Source: Roseivirga sp.
Lineage (GTDB): Bacteria; Bacteroidota; Bacteroidia; Cytophagales; Cyclobacteriaceae
NCBI GenBank assembly: GCA_029262895.1
Contig: JAJCYM010000057.1
Coordinates: 1 to 64,000 of the forward strand
DNA: 64,000 bases
Reading direction: 5' to 3'
The stretch's first letter is position 1, and each line of letters starts with the position of its first letter. A program made the translations under genes and the position numbers. The notes below the pieces were generated by a model. The model searched no databases and was not told the DNA's origin. It saw only the letters and a program-made list of their open reading frames with translations. Positions 15,976-23,746 of the stretch are shown here, in pieces.

Positions 15976-16326
15976 ATGAAGTTACCCAGTTTAACAAAAC
16001 AAGCGAAATATCAGCGTTTTCAGGTAGTACCCAGGTACTATGACCCTATTAAAGAAGACATTGCCAACCGTACTTCCAGAATCAAAGCTGAAATGGGAAT
16101 GTCAGATGCTGATATTGACGTAGGTTATAGCTCTCAAATTTCCGGCTCATTCCGAAAGAATATGAAGCATGCCAAGGGGCAAGTAGACAAAACAGCCATG
16201 ATGAGGTTGATTATTTTTGTTGTCTTGGTGCTCTTTGCAGGAGGGTTCGTCTACATTGGCACGGAGATTTTTTATCTGACTCTGCTCTATGTTCCTTTCT
16301 ATCTTTGGAAAAAAATTCGCAAATAA
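15976..16326 (+). CDS. Small conserved membrane protein
   Basis: 116 residues. The N-terminal 70 are soluble and basic, with the motif VVPRYYDPIKEDIANRTSRIKAE; the C-terminal half has two close membrane segments (about 77-92, LIIFVVLVLFAGGFVYI, and about 96-112, IFYLTLLYVPFYLW), ending KKIRK. Proteins with this PRYYDP start are widespread in Cytophagales and Flavobacteriia and are sometimes mislabelled riboflavin synthase subunit beta; nothing in the sequence supports that name. Gap to mutL is 18 bp, so they are likely co-transcribed. A GGGAGG stretch at 15961-15966, 10 bp before the ATG, is a rare good Shine-Dalgarno match for this window. Confidence 0.78.
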   Translation: MKLPSLTKQAKYQRFQVVPRYYDPIKEDIANRTSRIKAEMGMSDADIDVGYSSQISGSFRKNMKHAKGQVDKTAMMRLIIFVVLVLFAGGFVYIGTEIFYLTLLYVPFYLWKKIRK

Positions 16327-16344
16327 TTTAGGGCTCCCTTCTTA

Positions 16345-18186
16345 ATGCCAGATGTCATCCGCCTACTTCCGGACAAAATTGCCAATCAAATTGCGGCAGG
16401 TGAGGTGGTTCAACGACCTGCTTCAGTAGTCAAAGAACTGCTTGAAAATGCCATCGATGCAGGAGCAAGTCAAATTAAACTAATCGTCAAAGAATCGGGA
16501 AAAGCCATGATCCAGGTGATTGATGATGGCATTGGTATGTCTGAAACTGACGCACGAATGTGCTTTGAGCGGCATGCCACTTCAAAAATCAAAACTACAG
16601 AAGACTTATTTTCCATTAAAACAATGGGATTCAGAGGAGAGGCCATGGCTTCTATTGCGGCTGTGGCTCAGGTCGAATTAAAATCGAAAAAGGGCGAAGA
16701 GGAATTAGGGAGTCTGTTGCAGGTTGAAGGTTCTGAAGTAAAAAAATCTGAACTCACCTCTACTTCGAAAGGAACATCGATTTGTGTAAAGAACCTCTTC
16801 TTCAATGTTCCTGCCAGAAGGAATTTCCTAAAGTCGAACTCGGTGGAGATGCGTCATATTGTTGACGAATTCCAACGTGTGGCTCTGGCTAATCCGGAAG
16901 TTTCTCTTTCTCTATATCAGAACGACCTGGAGATGTACAGACTTACCCCGGGCAAGTTGAGCAAGCGTATTGTTGAGTTGTTTGGTAAGAACTACCAAAA
17001 TCAAATGGCGGCCTGCCAGGAAGAAACAGAATTGGTCAAGGTTTTTGGTTATGCAGGGAAACCTGAATTTGCCAAGAAAACCAGGGGAGAACAGTTTTTC
17101 TTTGTCAATAATAGATTCATCAAAAGTAATTACCTGCATCATGCGGTGATGAATGCCTTTGAAGATCTTCTTCAAGAAAGGACCTACCCTTTTTATGCGC
17201 TTTTTCTAGAGCTTGACCCAAAGCATATTGATATCAATGTGCACCCTACAAAGACTGAAATTAAGTTTGACGATGAGCGTACGGTCTACGCGGTGGTTAA
17301 GGCGGCAGTGCGCCAAGCACTAGGTAAGCATAACATTACTCCATCGTTGGATTTTAGGCAGGATGTGAATTTTGCGTCTTTTACACCCCAGGGTAAGGAC
17401 ACTTCTTCCGCATCTAAAGCTGACAGGGAATATGGTCAGTTTCGGAGTTTTGAGAAACAGGACACTTCCCATTGGGAAAAACTTTACGAAGGCCTTCAGC
17501 AAGACATTCAAAAAGAAGAGGAAACCAATGCTCAAATGGATATCCATCCAGAGGCAGAGAATACAATAACATATGGGAGCTCTATAAATGAATCGGCAAG
17601 TGCTAACCTTACTGAACTTACCAGAGAGAAACAATATTTTCAGATTCACAGAAAATTTATTGCTACTCATGTGAAATCGGGCTTGATGCTAATCGCACAA
17701 CAAGAAGCCCATGAGCGGATTTTGTATGAGAAATTCCTGGCAATGGTTGAGAAGCGTTCAGGAGCCGCTCAGCAGTCCCTTTTTCCGCAGACCCTCGAAC
17801 TCAACCCTTCTGACTTTTCACTCGTAATGGGAGTGAAAGAAGAAATCAATGCTATTGGTTTTGAATTTTCAGTTTTTGGAAAAAATGCCATCATTATCAA
17901 CGGAGTACCGGCAGATTTAAGGGCGGTCAATGAGAAGGAGCTTTTTGAAGGGTTTATAGAGCAATTCAAACAGAATCAATCAGAGTTATCGATTTCAACA
18001 GATGAGAATGTAGCCAGGGCCATTGCCATGCGCTCATCACTAAAAGAAGGTATCTCTCTGGAAACAGAGGAAATGGCCTCTTTGATTGATCAGTTGTTTG
18101 CCTGTAAAAACCCTAATTATGCTCCAAATGGCAGGCGCACGAGCTTTATTCTTGAATTGGAAAAGATAGACCAGTTTTTTAACTAG
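16345..18186 (+). CDS. mutL: MutL DNA mismatch repair protein (nuclease motifs degenerate)
   Basis: 613 residues. The N-terminal GHKL ATPase is intact: IANQIAAGEVVQRPASVVK, catalytic ELLENAIDAGA (Glu34, Asn35), IDDGIGM, MGFRGEAMASI and GTSICVKNLFFNVPARRNF. The transducer domain (HIDINVHPTKTEIKF) is also complete. The C-terminal dimerisation domain is present, but the endonuclease motifs look altered: the DQHA-type site reads AQQEAHERILYE at 451-462 (Asp to Ala), the middle ACR-type motif reads AMRSSLKEG at 561-569, and the CPHGRP-type motif reads APNGRR at 593-598. MutL couples MutS mismatch recognition to strand removal. This copy may act without its own nicking activity. Followed 5 bp later by the first rhomboid gene. 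Confidence 0.94.
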   Translation: MPDVIRLLPDKIANQIAAGEVVQRPASVVKELLENAIDAGASQIKLIVKESGKAMIQVIDDGIGMSETDARMCFERHATSKIKTTEDLFSIKTMGFRGEAMASIAAVAQVELKSKKGEEELGSLLQVEGSEVKKSELTSTSKGTSICVKNLFFNVPARRNFLKSNSVEMRHIVDEFQRVALANPEVSLSLYQNDLEMYRLTPGKLSKRIVELFGKNYQNQMAACQEETELVKVFGYAGKPEFAKKTRGEQFFFVNNRFIKSNYLHHAVMNAFEDLLQERTYPFYALFLELDPKHIDINVHPTKTEIKFDDERTVYAVVKAAVRQALGKHNITPSLDFRQDVNFASFTPQGKDTSSASKADREYGQFRSFEKQDTSHWEKLYEGLQQDIQKEEETNAQMDIHPEAENTITYGSSINESASANLTELTREKQYFQIHRKFIATHVKSGLMLIAQQEAHERILYEKFLAMVEKRSGAAQQSLFPQTLELNPSDFSLVMGVKEEINAIGFEFSVFGKNAIIINGVPADLRAVNEKELFEGFIEQFKQNQSELSISTDENVARAIAMRSSLKEGISLETEEMASLIDQLFACKNPNYAPNGRRTSFILELEKIDQFFN

Positions 18187-18191
18187 CACAT

Positions 18192-18989
18192 ATGTTTGGA
18201 AGACTTACCCCCCTTGTCAAAAATCTGTTAATCATCAATATTGCTATAGCCGCAATACAGGGTGTGATGGGCTTAGATTTGGGGACACCCTTTGGACTCT
18301 ATTTTGTACTTGCAGATGAGTTCATGCCCTACCAATTTGTTACGTACATGTTTTTGCATAGCACCGGAAGTATAATGCACCTCTTGGGCAACATGTTCGC
18401 CCTGTTCATTTTCGGGCCGATGCTGGAGAATTTCTTAGGTCAAAAGAAATTCCTAATTCTGTATATGGTCACGGGAGTGGGTGCAGGACTTTTTTATACG
18501 GCAGTGAATTACATTGAAGTGAATGCGGTCAAGGTGGATGTCGAAGCTTATATCAACAACCCCAACCCTGATGCTTTTAGTCAACTTCTCATTGACCATG
18601 GTGGTAGTTTGAATCCAAGGATTTATGATTTTGTCGGTGAATACGCAGAAAACAAAAATGACTTTCAGCTTGAAAGTCAATCGGTAAGCTACGCACGACA
18701 ATTGTATGCAATACAAGGCAACTACAATATGGTAGGGGCGTCTGGTGCTGTCTTTGGGATTTTGGCAGCCTTCGCACTATTCTTTCCGAACACAGAGCTC
18801 TTTTTACTCTTTATGCCCTTTCCTATTAAGGCAAAATACCTGGTCGGGGCCTATATACTTTTCGAGTTATATGCAGAATTGCAGCGTTCGCAAGGCGACA
18901 ACGTTGCCCACCTTGCCCATATAGGTGGAGCCATTATTGCCTGGGTGCTGGTGACCATCTGGAAAAAGGATCGTGCTTCTTTTTACTAA
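18192..18989 (+). CDS. Rhomboid family intramembrane serine protease
   Basis: 265 residues with six membrane segments. The catalytic dyad is visible: Ser184 in the MVGASGAVFG motif and His243 in AHLAHIGGAIIAW. The loop-1/TM2 signature YMFLHSTGSIMHLLGNMFALFIFG, with its conserved His and Asn, is also there. Unusually, about 70 hydrophilic residues (AVKVDVEAYINNPNPDAFS onward to the GASG helix) separate TM3 from TM4, forming a large extramembrane loop just before the catalytic serine. Rhomboids cut transmembrane segments of membrane proteins; the substrate is unknown. It is 5 bp after mutL and 8 bp before a second rhomboid, in one rightward operon. Confidence 0.9.
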   Translation: MFGRLTPLVKNLLIINIAIAAIQGVMGLDLGTPFGLYFVLADEFMPYQFVTYMFLHSTGSIMHLLGNMFALFIFGPMLENFLGQKKFLILYMVTGVGAGLFYTAVNYIEVNAVKVDVEAYINNPNPDAFSQLLIDHGGSLNPRIYDFVGEYAENKNDFQLESQSVSYARQLYAIQGNYNMVGASGAVFGILAAFALFFPNTELFLLFMPFPIKAKYLVGAYILFELYAELQRSQGDNVAHLAHIGGAIIAWVLVTIWKKDRASFY

Positions 18990-18997
18990 GTTTTGAA

Positions 18998-19918
18998 ATG
19001 AACAGTATCCTCGAAGATTTTAAGCAGGCTTTTAAGACAGGAAATATCCTGAACCAGCTTATTGTAATCAATGTGGTGGTGTTTGTTCTTTTCGGTGTAG
19101 TCGGTGTCTTCATGCAGCTGTCTGGTGCCGATGCGTTGTATCAACGCATTTACTATTATTTGTCTCTGCCTTCCAGTCCAGACCAAATTCTCTATCAGCC
19201 ACTGTCCTTTGTAACCTATATGTTTATGCATCAGGGTATTTTCCACATTCTTTGGAATATGCTCTTTCTGTACTGGTTTGGTAAGCTGGTTACAGGTTAT
19301 CTAGGGCAAAACAAGGTATTGGGGCTCTACGTATTCGGAGGTCTTATGGGTGGATTACTGTACGTTCTGGCCTATAATATTTTACCCTTTTATGCTCCGG
19401 TGGCAGCTAATTCCACTTTGGTAGGTGCCTCAGGGGCCGTTCTGGCAGTGGTGGTAGGTGCAGCTACTTTTCAGCCAAATTTTACGGTACATCTTTTCCT
19501 ATTTGGACCAATCAAGATTAAATATATTGCGGCTTTCGTTGTTTTAAGCTCGTTTTTTAGAATTACAGGATCAAATGCGGGTGGTGAGATTGCTCACTTG
19601 GGTGGAGCCCTGATGGGCTATGTGATAATATCTCAACTCCAAAAAGGAAATGATTGGAGCAAACCAGTTGTACAATTTATCGCTTGGGTAAAGAGTTTTT
19701 TCGTTCGCCAGCCAAAGATCTATGTGAGCTATAAAAACAAAGAAGAGTCGAAAAAAACATGGCGGAAAAAAGCACCGTCAAGTACTGGTTCTACCAAAAA
19801 GAAGACAGCAACTCCACAAGCCGAGATAGATGCCATCCTGGACAAAATCTCTGAAAAGGGTTATGATGCCTTAAGCAAGGAAGAGAAACAGAAGTTGTTT
19901 AATGCGAGCAAGGACTAA
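18998..19918 (+). CDS. Second rhomboid protease with C-terminal soluble tail
   Basis: 306 residues. Rhomboid core with Ser145 in LVGASGAVLAVV and His200 in IAHLGGALMGYV; the LSFVTYMFMHQGIFHILWNML segment carries the conserved His and Asn. TM3-TM4 spacing is short, unlike the previous paralogue. After the last membrane helix comes a basic linker (KKTWRKKAPSSTGSTKKK) and a helical tail (EIDAILDKISEKGYDALSKE, ending KQKLF), which is seen in many Bacteroidota rhomboids and probably lies in the cytoplasm. It starts 8 bp after the first rhomboid, so the two proteases are likely made together and may divide substrates between them. Confidence 0.9.
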   Translation: MNSILEDFKQAFKTGNILNQLIVINVVVFVLFGVVGVFMQLSGADALYQRIYYYLSLPSSPDQILYQPLSFVTYMFMHQGIFHILWNMLFLYWFGKLVTGYLGQNKVLGLYVFGGLMGGLLYVLAYNILPFYAPVAANSTLVGASGAVLAVVVGAATFQPNFTVHLFLFGPIKIKYIAAFVVLSSFFRITGSNAGGEIAHLGGALMGYVIISQLQKGNDWSKPVVQFIAWVKSFFVRQPKIYVSYKNKEESKKTWRKKAPSSTGSTKKKTATPQAEIDAILDKISEKGYDALSKEEKQKLFNASKD

Positions 19919-19963
19919 TCCTATTTGCTTGATACTTCTGGTTAGAAGGTAGCATAAAGTTCA

Positions 19964-21004
19964 TTAGCTTTTATTGGCCAGTTGCCCACAGGCAGCATCT
20001 ATGTCTTTGCCTCTGCTTCGCCTGACATTTACCACAACCCTCTTGGACTCCAAAATTTGCTCGTACATCTCAATCTTTTCGGGAGCAGCTTGTTGAAATT
20101 CACCATCATCAATGGGGTTGTATTCGATTAAATTCACCTTTGAAGCTACTTTTCCACAATATTTTGCAAGTGCTCGCGCATGTTCCTCATCATCATTGAT
20201 GCCCTTCCAAACCACGTATTCGAACGTGACTGTCCTGCCCGTCTTATTATACCAATGTTGAAGTGATTCTAATAACTCACTCAAGTTGCTCTTCTCATTG
20301 ATGGGCATCATCCTGGAACGCGTTTCATCAATGGCTGAGTGCAACGAAACCGCCAGATTAAATTTCACCTCCTCATCCGCCATTCTCTTGATCATTTTTG
20401 GAATGCCCACGGTGGACAAGGTGATCCGTTTTGGCGACATTCCTAAACCCGTTGGAGAGGTGATTTTTTCGATAGAGTCTATAACGTTTTGGTAGTTAAG
20501 CAGAGGTTCACCCATGCCCATATACACAATGTTTGTGAGCGGCCTGTCAAAGTATAGTTCTCCCTCTTCCTTAATGGCAACCACCTGATCATATATTTCA
20601 TCAGGGTTTAAATTGCGCATTCTTTTGAGTCGGGCAGTTGCGCAGAAATTACAATCGAGACTACACCCCACCTGCGAGGAGATGCAGGCCGTGATTCGTT
20701 TACTGGTTGGAATCAAAACGGATTCAACAATCAATCCATCATGCAACTTGACCGCATTTTTAATGGTGCCATCAGTACTGCGTTGCATCTCATCAACCTG
20801 GATATAGTTAATGGTAAAATGCTCTTTTAGCTTATCCCTCACTTTCAGAGAGATATTGGTCATTTGATCAAAATCCTTGGCCGATTTTTTCCAAAGCCAT
20901 TCATAAAGCTGTTTGCCGCGAAATGGTTTTTCGCCAATGCTCACAAAAAACTCTTGAATTTCCTCCAAAGAAAGTTGCCGAACGTCCTTTTTGGTTTCCA
21001 CCAT
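19964..21004 (-). CDS. rlmN: RlmN, 23S rRNA (adenine-C2503) methyltransferase (dual rRNA/tRNA)
   Basis: 346 residues. A radical-SAM enzyme that methylates C2 of A2503 in 23S rRNA and, in many bacteria, A37 of some tRNAs. The N-terminal helical domain (LSLEEIQEFFVSIGEKPFRG, LYEWLWKKSAKDF) matches the family. The 4Fe-4S motif is C114-x3-C118-x2-C121 (CSLDCNFC), preceded by SSQVG, and the catalytic mono-methylated cysteine is C339 in AACGQLANK. Length and motifs are complete. It stands between the convergent rhomboid operon and the MG-plug array and is probably monocistronic. Confidence 0.95.
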   Translation of the reverse strand: MVETKKDVRQLSLEEIQEFFVSIGEKPFRGKQLYEWLWKKSAKDFDQMTNISLKVRDKLKEHFTINYIQVDEMQRSTDGTIKNAVKLHDGLIVESVLIPTSKRITACISSQVGCSLDCNFCATARLKRMRNLNPDEIYDQVVAIKEEGELYFDRPLTNIVYMGMGEPLLNYQNVIDSIEKITSPTGLGMSPKRITLSTVGIPKMIKRMADEEVKFNLAVSLHSAIDETRSRMMPINEKSNLSELLESLQHWYNKTGRTVTFEYVVWKGINDDEEHARALAKYCGKVASKVNLIEYNPIDDGEFQQAAPEKIEMYEQILESKRVVVNVRRSRGKDIDAACGQLANKS

Positions 21005-21094
21005 AGGGCAAAGGTAGTGGAATAGGGTATAAAATCTTTATTGAATTTAGTCAGGGATTTCGCTGGGTTGGAGAATGCTACTTCGTCCTTTGGC

Positions 21095-23545
21095 TTACTG
21101 ACTTTTTTTGATTTGATAAGTCTTAGTCACAGAAAATGGATTTCCATAAGCAGACAGTCCCTGTAAGTCAATAAGAATCTCTGTGTCCTCATCAGAATTC
21201 CAGAATTGAATCTCTGCCTCCCCGTTTTCATCAAGAATAATCATCGGCTGCCAGTGCAGGACAATTCGACTATCAGGCTTGACATGTTCGGGTATTTGCA
21301 CATCGTATTTTGGAGCATAAAATTCCCTTGGCTGGTGGTAGCTATTTTTTAACCTGGTGGTTAAGATACCTGGTGTTTCAATCACCGTGGGGTCAATATC
21401 CGTTTTTGTATAAAATGCCAGTACACCACCTGCACCATCTGAGCCAAAAACAGCGGTGCTTGCAAGGCTTTTGTATGCCACTACTCTATCAATGAGATTT
21501 GCCGGGTAGCTGGATATAAAAGCGAAACTAACCGCTACATCGTCCAGTAATACCAATGCGGGAAGTCTTCTAGTGAAGTTACGAGCTCTCAAATAAGGGG
21601 TATATTCAAAATTTAGGTTTTCAACAATAAGCCCTGGTATTTGTCCAATGATGGCTTGTAAAGGGTTTTTCCATCCCGCATATCTTATATCATCTGAGAA
21701 GTCAACAAGATTATCTCCTCTGCCATAGAGACCCTTCAATTTCTCTTCCCTTGAGTCCTTCTTGCTTCCTTCAACCACAACATCTTCAAGCCTTGTTACA
21801 TCTGTAGTATCAAAATTGTAAGTCCTGTTGATAAGGTCACGTCTATCTCTTTTCTGGGTAAACATTTCCATATCTACTGAGCTGGTCTTTTGAAGCACGG
21901 ATTTAAAGCTGGTAGGGATTTCTTTTAATTCCAGGAGCGTGTCCAGTTCGAATTCCACATAGGGTTTGTCTTTTTTATTTACACCCTGGATAACAATTTC
22001 ATGGTCTTCAAAGATGCTCAGTGTATCAAATCTAAAAGAACCGTCCGAGGCTGTTTTGGTCTCCAGAAAGGTGGGGGGAAGAGCACTTTTGTTCAAGAAC
22101 TTTACTTTACCCGTTTGGTTTTTCCTTCCCGAAAATGTTTTGAGCCTACCTTCCACACTAATACCCTGTTCGACAAAATGTTCAGCCTCAGGATATTTTT
22201 TCTGAAGAACGTTGTCCCAAACAAATCTGGTCCAGCCATGAGTCATCATTAATAGGTCCAAATGTCCACTGGCCAAGGAGTTGTTTGAGTCAAAATAATA
22301 CATAGGGTTATGGATATAGCCCTTGAGGTCAGAGGCAAGGAGCAGCTCTGAATGTATGGTATTTGTTGGTTGCCTATCCACGGTCTGCCCAATGTCTATG
22401 GCACTCAGTGAAAATACCCCGGCCACCGGTTTGCCCTCCTCATCGAGGACCTTGATTTTGGCACTGACCATTTCTCTGGGCCTATAGACCGGCTTGTCAA
22501 TACTGAATTGGAGGTTGCTGTAATTAGGGGTGTTGACAAATACCAACCGTTCGGCCACCGGATTGCCCGATTTATCGAATAAGGTAATGTGCGCAATACC
22601 GGCAGGCATATCCGCTTTCGGAATTCTGGCAACCACCGCGTTTTCGGAAAGGTCTACATTAAATGCATGAGAAATGGCCCCTCGGGTATGGACCACTGCA
22701 CTAAGGTCACTTTTGTTTGGCGTGGCTTCATTAGACCTGAAGACCAATGCAATGTTGTCCGGAAGGTTGTTGCTGGCCGCAATCACAAAACCCCTTTCGA
22801 GGGCTTTGGGTAGTTCAGCAGTTTGGCTATGCCCTTCCAACCTGACCGAGTACACCTTTCCACTTTGGGGAGTAAACTTAAACAGCCCCATGCCATCATG
22901 CTGTACAACCAACCGGGCCACTTGGAGCCCCTCATTGTCATAGATGGCACCGGAGACATCAATTCCCCTGCCTGAAGTGTCAATGGCCTTAAAAGCTACT
23001 TTGCTAGGGACGTCCACCACCAGGTTGCCACCTTCGGGAAAGAACTGCAGGTCGATGCTCTCAGCGGTATTTTCGGAGACTACTGCAGGATCACCGCCAA
23101 CTACGACCAGTTCCTTTTCAAAGAAAAAGGCCTTGTCGAAATTCCTCATCCAGTTGGTATAGGCACGCAGCACATAGCTGCCAGATTGCAATGAATCGGG
23201 CAAGTCAAAAGATCCGTTTCCAAACCCGCCATCTACCCTTACCAGTTTATGATCTATAAGCAGTTTTTCAGAAGAATAGAGTTCTACATAGATGTTGTTG
23301 CTCAAAGGAGAAGGCTCGTTGTATCTTCCTGCGGAGAGGTAGGCCTGGAACCATATAGTTTCCCCCGGAGCATAGTATTTCCTATCAGTATGGATATAGG
23401 TCTTTTCCTGAGGGAAGGTGGCGCTATAATCTTCCAATTGTGATCCCAGCCTTTCGAAAAATCGGTTTGATTGAGCGATCGCGATAGAATGGCAGAAGCA
23501 AATCGAAATTAGTAACATTAGGATTTTGGGCACTCTATGTATCAT
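21095..23545 (-). CDS. MG2-like / barrel-less TonB-plug surface protein (short copy A)
   Basis: About 816 residues from the start chosen here (MIHRVPK), where a signal peptide begins (ILMLLISICFCHSIAIAQ); the same ATG is conserved in the other short copies, while the upstream reading frame is not. Domains in order: macroglobulin MG2-like segment (FPQEKTYIHTDRKYYAPGET, IWFQAYLSAGRYNEPSPLS), further beta-sandwich MG-type repeats to about 560, and a TonB-receptor plug domain at about 600-720 (IPGLIVENLNFEYTPYL, RLPALVLLDDVAVS, AVFGSDGAGGVLAFYTK). A final beta domain has IVLHWQPMIILDENGEAEI and ends IKKSQ. No transmembrane beta-barrel follows the plug, so it cannot be a TonB transporter alone. 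Likely an outer-membrane or surface protein; function unknown. Last member of the array. Confidence 0.82.
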   Translation of the reverse strand: MIHRVPKILMLLISICFCHSIAIAQSNRFFERLGSQLEDYSATFPQEKTYIHTDRKYYAPGETIWFQAYLSAGRYNEPSPLSNNIYVELYSSEKLLIDHKLVRVDGGFGNGSFDLPDSLQSGSYVLRAYTNWMRNFDKAFFFEKELVVVGGDPAVVSENTAESIDLQFFPEGGNLVVDVPSKVAFKAIDTSGRGIDVSGAIYDNEGLQVARLVVQHDGMGLFKFTPQSGKVYSVRLEGHSQTAELPKALERGFVIAASNNLPDNIALVFRSNEATPNKSDLSAVVHTRGAISHAFNVDLSENAVVARIPKADMPAGIAHITLFDKSGNPVAERLVFVNTPNYSNLQFSIDKPVYRPREMVSAKIKVLDEEGKPVAGVFSLSAIDIGQTVDRQPTNTIHSELLLASDLKGYIHNPMYYFDSNNSLASGHLDLLMMTHGWTRFVWDNVLQKKYPEAEHFVEQGISVEGRLKTFSGRKNQTGKVKFLNKSALPPTFLETKTASDGSFRFDTLSIFEDHEIVIQGVNKKDKPYVEFELDTLLELKEIPTSFKSVLQKTSSVDMEMFTQKRDRRDLINRTYNFDTTDVTRLEDVVVEGSKKDSREEKLKGLYGRGDNLVDFSDDIRYAGWKNPLQAIIGQIPGLIVENLNFEYTPYLRARNFTRRLPALVLLDDVAVSFAFISSYPANLIDRVVAYKSLASTAVFGSDGAGGVLAFYTKTDIDPTVIETPGILTTRLKNSYHQPREFYAPKYDVQIPEHVKPDSRIVLHWQPMIILDENGEAEIQFWNSDEDTEILIDLQGLSAYGNPFSVTKTYQIKKSQ

Positions 23546-23746
23546 ATCAAATTGTTTCAAGAGAGGGCTAATATGTTGTTGGGCTCGGAAGAATAACAAT
23601 CTAGGCTATCAATGACCTTATTTTTATTCGATAGTTGTCCTCAAGTTGAACGGATATGCTTACTACTGTTTTCTCTAACACTGACCATCATTTCTTAAAC
23701 CGGGATTTTTTAAGACCGAGTAGAATGATGGTTTTGAAATGGCTTA
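23546..23746. repeat. Array spacer repeat R1
   Basis: The leader of short copy A plus the spacer to short copy B. It is nearly identical to R3 (30847-31045) and clearly related to R2 (26198-26367), sharing for example atcaatgacctta and tctaacactgaccatc-like stretches. It marks duplication of an 'end of one gene + spacer + start of next' block. Confidence 0.8.
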
